47,632 nt of DNA from an uncultured Pedosphaera sp. (GCA_903930565.1 CAIYZC010000464.1:1-47632); one strand, 5' to 3'; shown: positions 27,713 through 36,338, counted from the first letter of the stretch. Made by a program: numbers and translations. The notes: generated by a model from the sequence alone, not told the origin.

Positions 27713-27919
27713 TCCATACTCGACGCTGGCCTCTAAATCAATGTTTTTGTTGAATTGATGTGGATATTTAACCATAGTCGATAGATATATCGTTAAAGTT
27801 ACGATGGGGGATTCCCCCCCGCCAACCTTTGGCCTCCAGTTATTCTCCCGGCCGCTGGCGCCGCCCTTGACCGGATTAGTCCATCGCTTATGCTCTTGCC
27901 TTGCTGAAGGGCGCCAACC
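27713..27919. other. AT-richer leader of the Mla-like operon
   Basis: This 207-nt stretch is notably AT-richer than its surroundings between 27730 and 27805, with an imperfect palindrome CGATA-GATA-TATCG at 27780-27793. The right end carries a good promoter match. The AT-rich part could be a regulator-binding or promoter UP-like region. Confidence 0.4.
27867..27894 (+). promoter_or_regulatory. Sigma-70-type promoter of the Mla-like operon
   Basis: TTGACC at 27867-27872 and TATGCT at 27889-27894 are separated by 16 nt. Transcription would begin near 27901, with the start codon at 27920 and a GAAGG ribosome-binding site between. Confidence 0.65.
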
Positions 27920-29392
27920 ATGGCCATTGCTAAATACCTAAGCCTCTTGGGAGTTGTGAGCTGCCTCCCCTGCGCCGCCTCCGCGGCCGGGGGGCCGCGG
28001 CTGGGGCCCTTGTACGACGATTTTTCGCTGACGCTGGAGTCGGGGCGCCGGACGGAAATCCTCGGCCCGCTGTATTACTCCGAAGAGCGCGAGACCCGCC
28101 ACACTTGGGCCATCCCCCCCTTGACCCTGGCGCACACGTGGGATCCGGCAACGGATTCCGAGGAATGGGATTTCGCCTATCCGCTGTTGACCTACGACCG
28201 TTTTGGCAAGGAAGTCCATTGGCAGATCATGCAGTTGTGGAACGTGGCCGGCGGGAAGAACCAGGACGCCTCGGAGGATCATCGTTTCACGCTGTTCCCA
28301 TTTTACTTTCAACAGCGCTCCACGATTCCGAGCCACAATTATACGGCCATGGTTCCGTTCTATGGCCACTTGGACCACCGTTTGTTCCGCGACGAGACTG
28401 ATTTCGTGCTCTTCCCCTGCTACGTCAAGACGCGCAAAGGGGATGTGGTGACGCGGAACATGCCGTATCCGTTCTTCCACCTCCGCCGCGGCGACGGCCT
28501 GGTCGGTTGGCAGTTGTGGCCCCTCATGGGGCATGAGCACAAGGAGCCCACCTCCCGCACGAACAGCTTCGGGGAGGTTCAAATCGTGGGTGGTCACGAC
28601 AAGCGCTTTCTGCTGTGGCCGTTTTATACCCAGGCGGACACGGACTTGGGCACGGACCATACCAACCACCTGCAGACGTTGCTCTTCGTGTATTCCCTGG
28701 AGCGTTCGGAGGCGCGCACCGCCACCTCCTTCGGTTGGCCGCTGGGTGTCACGCACACCATCGACCGGACCAATGGCTACACCGAGTGGGACGCGCCGTT
28801 TCCGATGGTGGAATTCGCCCATGGCCCGGGCAAAACCACCCGCCGGGTTTGGCCGTTCTTCAGCGAGGCGCACAACGCCAGTGTGGAGAGCGATTTTTAC
28901 GGCTGGCCGGTGTACAAATTCAACGGCTACCACACGGAAACCTACGCCCGTGAGCGTGAGCGGATTCTGTTCTTCCTCTATTCCGACACCCGGGAGCATG
29001 ATCTGGGCCGCCACAAGGACCGGGTGCGGGTGGACTGCTTTCCCCTGTACACGCGCACCAAGGAATTCGACGGCCGGGTGCGTTTCCAAGCCCTGTCCAT
29101 TTTGGAACCCATCTTCCCCAACAACAAGACCTTGGAGCGGGATCTTTCCCCCCTCTACGCCTTTTGGCGGGCGGAGCGGAATCCCAAAACCCGGGCCCGG
29201 AGCGAGTCCTTGTTGTGGAACCTCTACCGCCGCGACGAAACCCCCGAGACCAAGCGCTGTTCGCTGTTGTTCGGGCTGGTGCAATACCAAACCGGCGCGC
29301 CCGGTCCCCGCTGGCGGATCGCCTACCTGCCCCTCGGACCGAAGGCGGCCGCGCCGCCCGTCGCCGCCCCCGCCCCCCCGGCCCAACCTTGA
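27920..29392 (+). CDS. Uncharacterised repeat-rich exported protein heading the mla operon
   Basis: I do not recognise a named family. The 490-residue protein has a signal peptide (residues 1-22, cleavage after SAAG or nearby). The mature part is built of degenerate repeats in which a hydrophobic-aromatic strand with the pattern [LF]-[FLW]-P-[FL]-[FYL] recurs every 20-40 residues: FTLFPFYFQ, AMVPFYGH, FVLFPCYVK, QLWPLMGH, FLLWPFYTQ, RRVWPFFSE, YGWPVYKF, DCFPLYTR, ERDLSPLYAF. Charged loops lie between. This suggests an all-beta, possibly outer-membrane barrel or open-sheet structure. A Pro/Ala-rich tail ends the protein. mlaE follows after 18 nt and the promoter lies directly upstream, so it is the first gene of the lipid-transport operon. 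Confidence 0.75.
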   Translation: MAIAKYLSLLGVVSCLPCAASAAGGPRLGPLYDDFSLTLESGRRTEILGPLYYSEERETRHTWAIPPLTLAHTWDPATDSEEWDFAYPLLTYDRFGKEVHWQIMQLWNVAGGKNQDASEDHRFTLFPFYFQQRSTIPSHNYTAMVPFYGHLDHRLFRDETDFVLFPCYVKTRKGDVVTRNMPYPFFHLRRGDGLVGWQLWPLMGHEHKEPTSRTNSFGEVQIVGGHDKRFLLWPFYTQADTDLGTDHTNHLQTLLFVYSLERSEARTATSFGWPLGVTHTIDRTNGYTEWDAPFPMVEFAHGPGKTTRRVWPFFSEAHNASVESDFYGWPVYKFNGYHTETYARERERILFFLYSDTREHDLGRHKDRVRVDCFPLYTRTKEFDGRVRFQALSILEPIFPNNKTLERDLSPLYAFWRAERNPKTRARSESLLWNLYRRDETPETKRCSLLFGLVQYQTGAPGPRWRIAYLPLGPKAAAPPVAAPAPPAQP

Positions 29393-29410
29393 ACCACGAC
29401 GCAATCGATT

Positions 29411-30145
29411 ATGTTTGAAAGCATTGGTGAAATGGCGTTGCTCTTTTTCCGGACCCTGGGCTCCCTGCCGCAGGTCTGGCGGCAGCGGCACAAGGTTTGT
29501 GAGCAGTTTTTTGAAATTGGCAACGCCAGCCTGCTCATGGTTTGCATCCTGTCCTTTTTCATCGGCGGCGTGATCTGTCTCCTGACCGGGCCGGTCTTGG
29601 TGGAGCGCGGGCTCGCCTCCTCCATTGGCGGCTTGGTGGGCATCTCCATGTGCAAGGAGCTGGCCCCGGTGATGATGTCCATCCTGATCGCCGGCCGCAT
29701 TGGCTCCGCCATGGCGGCGGAAATCGGTTCCATGCAGGTGTACCAGGAAATCGACGCCCTCCGCACCATGAACATCAACCCCATCCACTATTTGGTGCTG
29801 CCCCGGTTGGTGGCGATCGCGGTCGCCCTGCCGCTGCTGGTGGTCTTTGCGATCCTGATCGGTTGGGGCGGCGGCTCCTTGGTGGCGGCTTTGAATCACC
29901 AAATCTCCATTTCCTTCCAATCCTTCTTCGCCAACCTCCGGGATTTCGTCACGGTGGGCAATGTGGCCAACGGCTTGCTGAAAAGTTTCGTCTTCGCCCT
30001 CGTCATCGCGGTGGTTTCCTGCCACCAGGGCTTGAAAACCATTGGCGGACCCCGCGGCATCGGCCGCTCGGTCACCAAGGCGGTCGTCAATTGCATCGTG
30101 ATGATCGTCATCCTCGATTATTTCCTGACCCGTCTGACGCTGTGA
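29411..30145 (+). CDS. mlaE: MlaE family lipid ABC transporter permease
   Basis: MlaE is the membrane permease of the MCE-type phospholipid transporter in the inner membrane. The 244 residues contain about five hydrophobic segments and the family landmarks FFIGGVICLLTGPVLVERG, the central ELAPVMMSILIAGRIGSAMAAEIGSMQVYQEIDALRTM, and PRLVAIAVALPLLVVFA. A conserved GLKTIGGPRGIGRSVTKAVV segment precedes the last helix. The ATG at 29411 follows the upstream gene closely. Confidence 0.95.
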   Translation: MFESIGEMALLFFRTLGSLPQVWRQRHKVCEQFFEIGNASLLMVCILSFFIGGVICLLTGPVLVERGLASSIGGLVGISMCKELAPVMMSILIAGRIGSAMAAEIGSMQVYQEIDALRTMNINPIHYLVLPRLVAIAVALPLLVVFAILIGWGGGSLVAALNHQISISFQSFFANLRDFVTVGNVANGLLKSFVFALVIAVVSCHQGLKTIGGPRGIGRSVTKAVVNCIVMIVILDYFLTRLTL

Positions 30146-30152
30146 GCCGATC

Positions 30153-30935
30153 ATGAACGAATCTCCCTCCAATCCCGCGACGCAACGCGGCGTGGCTGTC
30201 CGGGTGCGCGGGCTCTGCAAGCGGCTGCAGGGGACCCCCGTGCTCCAGGACATCGATCTTGACGTCGCGCCCGGTGAGATCTTTGTCATCATGGGCCCGA
30301 GCGGCAGCGGCAAGAGCGTCCTGTTGCGCCACCTCAGCGGCTTGATGGAACCGGACGCCGGCGAGGTGCTCGTGGGCGGCCAACCCGTGCGCGCCCCCGA
30401 ACTCATGCCGGATTACCGGCTGGCCATGGTTTTCCAATCCGGCGCGCTCCTAAATTCCCTCACCGTGGGCGAAAACGTCGGGTTGTTCCTCCGGGAGCAC
30501 CGCCTCAAACCACCCGCCGAAATCGCCCGGATCGTCGCCGAAAAGCTGGCCGTGGTCGGCCTCAAGGGCCAGGAGCACAAACTCCCCGCGGAACTCTCCG
30601 GCGGCATGAAAAAGCGCGCCGCCATCGCCCGCGCCCTGGTCATCGATCCCCAACTCATTCTGTACGATGAACCGACCAGCGAACTCGACCCCGTCTCCGC
30701 CTCGGTCATCGCCGAGGAAATCGTGCGCCTGCAACGGCGCATCGGCGTGACTTCCATCGTGGTGTCCCATGACCGCGACTTGGTCTTCGGTATCGCCGAC
30801 CGGCTCGCCGTGATCTCCGGCGGGCGCATCCTGGCGGTGGGCACCCCGGCCCGAATCCGCGCCCATCCCAACGCCGAGCTGCAAGCCTTTCTCAACGTCG
30901 ATTTTCAGTTCCCCTCCCTCAAGCAAACCGTATGA
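30153..30935 (+). CDS. mlaF: MlaF-type ABC transporter ATP-binding protein
   Basis: MlaF powers MCE-type lipid transport. Motifs are Walker A GPSGSGKSV, the MlaF-specific Q-loop region MVFQSGALLNSLTVGENV, signature ELSGGMKKRAAIARAL and Walker B LILYDEPTSELDPVSA, with switch His in VVSHDRDLVFGIADR. The DEPTSELDP variant in place of the usual DEPTSGLDP is a small oddity. The stop overlaps the mlaD start by 4 nt (ATGA), indicating translational coupling. Confidence 0.95.
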   Translation: MNESPSNPATQRGVAVRVRGLCKRLQGTPVLQDIDLDVAPGEIFVIMGPSGSGKSVLLRHLSGLMEPDAGEVLVGGQPVRAPELMPDYRLAMVFQSGALLNSLTVGENVGLFLREHRLKPPAEIARIVAEKLAVVGLKGQEHKLPAELSGGMKKRAAIARALVIDPQLILYDEPTSELDPVSASVIAEEIVRLQRRIGVTSIVVSHDRDLVFGIADRLAVISGGRILAVGTPARIRAHPNAELQAFLNVDFQFPSLKQTV

Positions 30936-31909
30936 AAAACTCCTTGGAAACCCTGCTCGGCATGTTCATCGCCCTCGCGATGATCGCCGCCTTTTTCATT
31001 CTTGAAATCATCGGCGGGCTCAACGTCTTCAAATCCGCCATCCACGTCAAAGCCGCCTTCGCCAATATCCAGGAGCTCAAGGTGGGCGATCCCGTGAAAA
31101 TCTCCGGCGTTCAGGTCGGCCAGGTGGAGCATGTGGGCCTCGACCCCGAGAACGGCAAAGTCGAGCTGACCCTGCGTCTGGACAAGGATGCCCCAGTCCA
31201 CACCGACAGCATCGCCACCGTGAAATACGCCGGCTTGCTGGGGGCCAATTATGTGGCCCTCTCCTTCGGCAAGCCCACCTCCCCGAAGGCGGACAACGCC
31301 ACCCACCTGCTCACCCAGGAGCAACCGGACCTCAGCGCGCTCATGGCCAAGCTCGACGAGGCCGCGACCGGCGTCCAAACCATCACACGGAGCTTCAGCG
31401 GCGAAAAAATCGACAACCTCCTGGGCCCGTTCACCGATTTCATGAGGGTGAACAACCCCAAGATCACCGCCATCATTGCCAATGTGAACGGCATCACCAC
31501 CGAGATCGCCCAGGGCAAGGGCACGGTCGGCCGCCTGATTCGTGACGACACGCTCTATACTTCCGCCCTCGGCGCTGTCACCAACCTCCAGGACACCTCG
31601 CTGGAAATCAAACACACCGTCGCCCAAGCCCGCGGCATTGTGGACCAGGTCAACTCGGGGCAGGGCACCGTCGGCAAGCTCATCAAGGATGACGCCCTCT
31701 ACAAGGAAACCACCTCCGGCATGACGAACCTCCGGGAAATCCTGCAAAAGGTGAACCAAGGCCAGGGCAGCGTGGGCAAGCTGCTCAACGACCAGGAATT
31801 CTACAACAACGCCAAGCTCTCCCTCCAAAAGCTGGACAAGGCGACCGAGAGCCTCGAAGACACCGGCCCGCTGAGCATCCTGGGGTCGGTGATGAACAGT
31901 TTGCTGTAA
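30932..31909 (+). CDS. mlaD: MlaD-type MCE domain protein
   Basis: The 325-residue product has one N-terminal transmembrane helix (LLGMFIALAMIAAFFILEIIGG) and then an MCE domain at about residues 36-115 (LKVGDPVKISGVQVGQVEHVGLD and TIATVKYAGLLGANYVALSFGK-like segments). The rest is a long helical tail with repeated GQGTVGKLIKDD-type units (GKGTVGRLIRDD, GQGTVGKLIKDD, GQGSVGKLLNDQ), spaced about 55 and then 32 residues apart. It would form a hexameric ring that receives lipid in the periplasm. Its tail is longer than that of Escherichia coli MlaD and could extend toward the outer membrane. It is the last gene of the operon. Confidence 0.94.
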   Translation: MKNSLETLLGMFIALAMIAAFFILEIIGGLNVFKSAIHVKAAFANIQELKVGDPVKISGVQVGQVEHVGLDPENGKVELTLRLDKDAPVHTDSIATVKYAGLLGANYVALSFGKPTSPKADNATHLLTQEQPDLSALMAKLDEAATGVQTITRSFSGEKIDNLLGPFTDFMRVNNPKITAIIANVNGITTEIAQGKGTVGRLIRDDTLYTSALGAVTNLQDTSLEIKHTVAQARGIVDQVNSGQGTVGKLIKDDALYKETTSGMTNLREILQKVNQGQGSVGKLLNDQEFYNNAKLSLQKLDKATESLEDTGPLSILGSVMNSLL

Positions 31910-31940
31910 ACCGAACGACGATCTCCGCTCCACCACGCGT

Positions 31941-33257
31941 ATGAACCGTCGCACTTTTCTCCAAAACGCGGCCGCGGCAGGCCTCGCGCTCCAAGCCCCT
32001 TATATCCTGGCGCAGGGCGCCCCCAACCGCAAATGGCGCACCGCGTTGATCGGTTCGGGTTGGTGGGGCAAAAACCTGCTCCACGAGGGGCTCAAGTCGG
32101 GCCGCTGCCAGGCCGTGGCCTTGTGCGATGTGGATCCGACCACGCTCGAGATCGCGGGGGACCAAATCACGGATTTGAGCGGCGACCAGCCCAAGCTGTA
32201 TTCCGATTACCGCGAGCTGCTGGCCAAGGAAAAGCCCGAGATCGTCATCATCGCCACCCCGGACCATTGGCACGCGTTGCAAACCATCGCCGCCCTCCAG
32301 GCGGGCGCGCATGTGTTCGTGGAAAAACCGACCGGGCACACCATCAATGAGAGCCGCGCCATCGTGGCCGCCGCGCGCGCCACCGACCGCGTGGTCCAGG
32401 CGGGCCTGCACCGCCGCATCGGGCCGCACCATGTCAGCGCGATGAAGTTCCTCCGTTCCGGCGCCGTCGGCGACGTCGGCATGGTCCGGCTCTTCGCCCA
32501 CGGCGGCGGCGGCCATGAAACTCCCACCGCCAACAGCGCCCCGCCCAAGGGCATGAACTGGGACCTCTGGTGCGGCCCGGCTCCGCTCCGCCCCTTCAAC
32601 CGCAAGCTGCATCCCGGCGGTTGGCGGAATTTCCTCGATTACGCCAACGGCACCTTGGGGGATTGGGGCGTGCATTGGCTCGACCAAGTCCTCTGGTGGT
32701 CCGGCGAAGCCGGTCCGAAACGGGTCTTCTGCAGCGGCGCCCGCCCCGTCGCCGGCCCCGCCGTCCTCAACGAAAAGGAGCAAACCACCGACACGCCCGA
32801 CCATCAGGCCGCGGTCTTTGAGTTTGAGAATTTCACCTGCACTTGGGAGCACCGCCGCTTCGCCGGCAACGAGGCTGAGAAACACAAGATCGGCGCTTAT
32901 TTTTACGGCACCAAAGGCACCCTGCACATCGGCTGGCGGGATGGTTGGACCTTTTATCCCGCCTCCAACCGGGACCAGAAAGTGCACGAAGATTCCCAAT
33001 TGCAGGAGCCGGACGGGCACAACCTCCAGCTCCTCTGGGCCGACTTCCTCACCGCCATTGCGGAAAAGAAAACGCCGGTCGCGAACATCGAAGTGGCCCA
33101 CCGGGCCACCGTGTTGCCGCTCTTGGGGATGATCTCCTGGCGCCTCGGTCGGAGTGTGGCTTGGGATGCCACCAAGGAACAATTCCTGAACGATCCCCAA
33201 GCGACCGCGCTGATGAGCCGCCCCTACCGGGCACCTTGGGAATACCCGAAAATCTGA
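31941..33257 (+). CDS. Tat-exported Gfo/Idh/MocA family oxidoreductase, second copy
   Basis: The 438-residue protein starts with a twin-arginine signal (NRRTFLQNAAAAGLALQA). A Rossmann fold follows (RTALIGSGWWGKNLLHEGL), with the EKP motif HVFVEKPTGHTINESR near residue 130 and the substrate-domain segment RIGPHHVSAMKFLRSGAVGDVGMVRLF. KGMNWDLWCGPAPLRPF and NGTLGDWGVHWLDQVLWW are typical of the exported PVC subgroup. It differs substantially from the copy at 20344, so they are not recent duplicates. It lies 31 nt after mlaD but is probably functionally unrelated. The substrate is unknown. Confidence 0.93.
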   Translation: MNRRTFLQNAAAAGLALQAPYILAQGAPNRKWRTALIGSGWWGKNLLHEGLKSGRCQAVALCDVDPTTLEIAGDQITDLSGDQPKLYSDYRELLAKEKPEIVIIATPDHWHALQTIAALQAGAHVFVEKPTGHTINESRAIVAAARATDRVVQAGLHRRIGPHHVSAMKFLRSGAVGDVGMVRLFAHGGGGHETPTANSAPPKGMNWDLWCGPAPLRPFNRKLHPGGWRNFLDYANGTLGDWGVHWLDQVLWWSGEAGPKRVFCSGARPVAGPAVLNEKEQTTDTPDHQAAVFEFENFTCTWEHRRFAGNEAEKHKIGAYFYGTKGTLHIGWRDGWTFYPASNRDQKVHEDSQLQEPDGHNLQLLWADFLTAIAEKKTPVANIEVAHRATVLPLLGMISWRLGRSVAWDATKEQFLNDPQATALMSRPYRAPWEYPKI

Positions 33258-33347
33258 GGCCCGACGCCAGCCTCTCCGATCCCTGGGGAATCACGCCTTC
33301 CAGCCCAAGTTTGCGCGGCTTCGCGTGCCGCCCCGGTCGACACCGCC

Positions 33348-33800
33348 TCAATCCACGCCGATCGCCAGCACCTTCAAACCCACCACCCGGTCGGTTCCGA
33401 TGTCCCGCGCCGCGTTGTCCCAGCCCGACCCATATTCCGCCGGGGCGAATGGGTTGATCAATTGCCAGGGACTCTTTGTTTTCACCACCTGCACGGCGAT
33501 GCCGCTGTAGGTTTTTGTCCGCCCCTTGATTTCGTTGGGTTTGCCCGGCTTGGCGAGCGTGGGGCCGGACCGGGAGGAGGGGCCGGTGGGGCCTTGAAAA
33601 CTGGGGGCCAAAAATCCGCCCGCTTCAGTGACCACGGAGACCGTGGGCGCGCTGACGACTGGTGCCGGGGTGGCGGTGGCGGCAGGGCTGGCGACCACGA
33701 CGGGCGCGTTGGTGGACGCCGCCGTTTTCGGTGTTTGGGCGGAGGCACCGGAGGCTAGGCAGCCGACTGAAAAAGCCATCAAGAGGGCGAGGCGCTTCAT
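33348..33800 (-). CDS. Small exported protein of unknown function
   Basis: I do not recognise this protein. It has 150 residues, a signal peptide (RLALLMAFSVGCLASGASAQ), then a low-complexity Ala/Pro/Val/Thr linker up to about residue 70. The C-terminal part looks structured: KGRTKTYSGIAVQVVKTKSPW, then INPFAPAEYGSGWDNAARD and a final strand VVGLKVLAIGVD. The linker suggests a periplasmic tethered domain. It is divergent from the SRPBCC gene, with 139 nt between. Confidence 0.7.
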   Translation of the reverse strand: MKRLALLMAFSVGCLASGASAQTPKTAASTNAPVVVASPAATATPAPVVSAPTVSVVTEAGGFLAPSFQGPTGPSSRSGPTLAKPGKPNEIKGRTKTYSGIAVQVVKTKSPWQLINPFAPAEYGSGWDNAARDIGTDRVVGLKVLAIGVD

Positions 33801-33869
33801 ATTATTTCCCGTTCTTTGTCACGCTGGAAGCTTCGCCGCGCCGGGGGCGGAAGTCAAGCTTGGACGGCC

Positions 33870-33899
33870 TTGACCGGGGCCCAAAGCATACGGTATTTT
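33870..33899 (+). promoter_or_regulatory. Possible sigma-70 promoter of the SRPBCC gene
   Basis: TTGACC at 33870-33875 and TATTTT at 33894-33899 are separated by 18 nt, with the start codon 41 nt downstream of the -10 element. Confidence 0.45.
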
Positions 33900-33939
33900 C
33901 CCCGCACGGACCCGCCGTCATCCCCAATCCTATCCAACC

Positions 33940-34374
33940 ATGACTACATTCAACACCTCCCGGGAAATCCCGGCCGCCCCGGACCTGGTTTTTGCCGCGA
34001 TCCGCAATCCCCAACGGCTGGCGCGGTGGTGGGGGCCGGCCGGATTCACCAATACGATCACGGGGTTTGACTTCACGCCGGGCGGGCGTTGGTCCTTGAC
34101 CATGCACGGCCCGAATGGCGCCAACTATCCCAACGAGCTCGTGTTTGCCGTGATAGATGCGCCGGGTCGGGTGGCGGTGCAACACGTCTCGGAGCCCAAG
34201 TTTTTGCTGACCATCACGCTGGCGGCGACCGCGGCGGGCACGCTGGTGTCCTGGGCGCAGACTTTTGAGAGTGCGGAAGTTGCCGCCCGCCTGGAACCCA
34301 TCGTCGTTCCCGCGAACGACCAAAACCTGGAACGTCTGGCGGCGGAGGTTTTGCAACCACCCAGCGTCGGGTAA
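33940..34374 (+). CDS. SRPBCC (AHSA1-like) domain protein
   Basis: The 144-residue cytoplasmic protein is a START/SRPBCC fold of the AHSA1 group. SREIPAAPDLVFAAIRNPQRLARWWGPAGFTNT is the characteristic N-terminus, followed by DFTPGGRWSLTMHGPNG and a C-terminal helix ending LERLAAEVL. The usual final LE..L domain is present. Members bind hydrophobic small molecules or act in unknown reactions; nothing nearby points to a ligand. Confidence 0.9.
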   Translation: MTTFNTSREIPAAPDLVFAAIRNPQRLARWWGPAGFTNTITGFDFTPGGRWSLTMHGPNGANYPNELVFAVIDAPGRVAVQHVSEPKFLLTITLAATAAGTLVSWAQTFESAEVAARLEPIVVPANDQNLERLAAEVLQPPSVG

Positions 34375-34411
34375 TCGGTGGGGCTCGCGGCGGATTCGCC
34401 GGGCCCGCCCC

Positions 34412-35749
34412 TCATCCCGGCTTCCGGAACACCACAATGCGGTTGGTGTTCGTGCCCTTGTCGTTGTTGTCCACCCCCCAGCAATTGGCCGTCTTGGTGA
34501 ACTCCTGGGCGTTGATGAGCACGAAACGCGGCTCCAACCCGGCGGCCAAGCCGCACGGCAGCACACTCTCCTCCAAGCGGATGGAGCCTTGAGCGACTTC
34601 CCCCACCTCGAAAGCCACATGCCCGCCCGGCCGCAGCACGCGGTGCAACTCCGCCATCACGGCGGTCATCTCCGCCGCCCATTCCTCCAATTTTCGGGCC
34701 ATGGTTATTTTCACGGTTTTGGCGTCGATGCCCAAAAACCAGCACCGTAACCAATTGTCTCCGGCGTAATCCACCACCGCCATGAACGGTGGCGAGGTCA
34801 CCACCAGCGCCACGGAACCGTCCGGCAACTCCGGCGTCGCCGCGGAGCGACTCGTCACCAACCGCGCCTGCGGGGCAACCTTGGCCAGGGTTGCCCGCAC
34901 GTGGGCGTCGCAATCCCCCAGCAGATTCTTTGACTTCTTGAGAAGGATTGGGCGCACGTCCCGGTTCGGCGGCGTTTGATTGCGTTTGGCGTTGATCTTC
35001 CGCTGCGCCACCACCGAGGTCGCCTGATTGGGCGGCAGGGTGTAAACCGAGAAAAACCCCGGGGAATGCCCCGTCAGGCGGTTCAGCGCGACGAGGCAGA
35101 GCCATTCATCCACCTGGTCCAAAGCGCCTTGGGCGCGCCGGGTGATGAAGTAATGCTTGAGCGATGAAATTTGGCGCAGGGTGGCCGGGTGGAAAAACAC
35201 CTGCAAATCCTCCGGCTCGTCGGCGGGATCGTCCAAATTAATCTCCGCCAAGCGCCGCTTCACTTGTTCCAACGTGGGCGGGTTCAGCCGGCCGCGCACC
35301 AACACTTGGCTGAGCGGATTGATATCGCAACCAAACGGTATCCGCCCCATGAGCGCCGCTTCGATCAAAGTCGTGCCCCGTCCCATGAACGGGTCGTAAA
35401 CCACCTCCCCGGGTCGGGTCAGGCGCTCGATAAAAAAGCGCGGCAGTTGCGGTTTGAAACAAGCCCGGTAGGAGATTTCCTGGAGCGAACTCGCGGCCCG
35501 TTGCTTCGCGGTCCAGAACTCGTTGACGTAGCCCTTGGTTTCCACCTTTTCACCCAACTTCCGATGGGGAATGGCAATGACCTGGGTGGCGGTTCCGAAC
35601 TCGTTGAATTCCGCCACCTCGGTTTCAAACGCCACGGGCGCTTTCACCGCCGCCGCTGGCGCCGGTTTGGGCGGCATGGCGCTGGGCGGCCCGTCAAACA
35701 GGGGCAATACGTCCGCACTTTCGGTTCGCTTTCGCTTTGCAATCGGCAC
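34412..35749 (-). CDS. DNA methyltransferase (N4-cytosine/N6-adenine type), apparently solitary
   Basis: The 445-residue product contains the AdoMet-binding motif I DPFMGRGTTLIEAALMGRIPFGCDIN at about residues 119-144 and the catalytic motif IV VVTSPPFMAVVDY at 318-322. The TSPP[YF] form is usual for N4-cytosine enzymes, though N6-adenine activity is not excluded. About 190 residues separate the two motifs and may hold the target-recognition region. The C-terminus contains LHRVLRPGGHVAFEVGE. A GTG at 35749 is proposed as start, although its purine stretch (AGGGGA) lies very close to it; a Met at residue 25 is an alternative. No restriction enzyme or specificity gene is adjacent, so it is likely an orphan. 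Confidence 0.85.
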   Translation of the reverse strand: MPIAKRKRTESADVLPLFDGPPSAMPPKPAPAAAVKAPVAFETEVAEFNEFGTATQVIAIPHRKLGEKVETKGYVNEFWTAKQRAASSLQEISYRACFKPQLPRFFIERLTRPGEVVYDPFMGRGTTLIEAALMGRIPFGCDINPLSQVLVRGRLNPPTLEQVKRRLAEINLDDPADEPEDLQVFFHPATLRQISSLKHYFITRRAQGALDQVDEWLCLVALNRLTGHSPGFFSVYTLPPNQATSVVAQRKINAKRNQTPPNRDVRPILLKKSKNLLGDCDAHVRATLAKVAPQARLVTSRSAATPELPDGSVALVVTSPPFMAVVDYAGDNWLRCWFLGIDAKTVKITMARKLEEWAAEMTAVMAELHRVLRPGGHVAFEVGEVAQGSIRLEESVLPCGLAAGLEPRFVLINAQEFTKTANCWGVDNNDKGTNTNRIVVFRKPG

Positions 35750-35856
35750 TCCCCTAAGAAACGTGGATGCGGCGGCCGTGCAAGCAAATAAGCAACCGGC
35801 GGGAGAGGGCCTTGCCGTTCCACGAACGGGCGGGCGAAAGGAAGTCTGGAGCTCCC

Positions 35857-36303
35857 TTACGCCACCCCGGCCGAGGTAGGCGGAGCCACCGGCGTCTTCA
35901 GCCGGGGGGCGCTGTCGGGGGTGAGCGGGTTGACGGAGTAGTCGGATTGGATCAAGCGGCCGAGCCACTCGGTGATCAGGGCGTGGACGGGGAGCAGGTC
36001 GAAGTGTTCGTGGCGGGCGGGGTATTTTTGCAGGTTGGTTTGGGCGAGCAAAAACAACGCTCCCGCGGGGCGGAGGCGGTTCTTTTGAAGATGCACGAAG
36101 GCGCCCGCCAGTTGGATCAAACCCTTGTAATAGGCGTAGTTGGGGCTCTGTCGGTCGGCCAGCCAAAGTTCCTCCAACACGTCGTGGGCCTCGTAGAAGA
36201 GGCCCTGGTTGAAGCAGGCGAAATAGCCCAAGTAATGGGCGTCGAGCGCCGCCCCCTGGCAGCCGGTGATGAGGGCCGCAATGTGGGCGCTCTTTTTGCT
36301 CAT
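35857..36303 (-). CDS. DUF309 domain protein
   Basis: The 148-residue protein has the DUF309 signature: FNQGLFYEAHDVLEELWLADR (an FYEAHE.LE..W helix), then YYKGLIQLAGAFVHLQKNRLRPAGALF. The two helices form a small all-helical bundle with conserved His and Glu. The family is widespread and uncharacterised. It is upstream of the methyltransferase by 107 nt on the same strand, perhaps co-transcribed. Confidence 0.88.
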   Translation of the reverse strand: MSKKSAHIAALITGCQGAALDAHYLGYFACFNQGLFYEAHDVLEELWLADRQSPNYAYYKGLIQLAGAFVHLQKNRLRPAGALFLLAQTNLQKYPARHEHFDLLPVHALITEWLGRLIQSDYSVNPLTPDSAPRLKTPVAPPTSAGVA

Positions 36304-36338
36304 GTCAGTGCCGGGGGGCGGCCGTGGGCGCGGAACGA

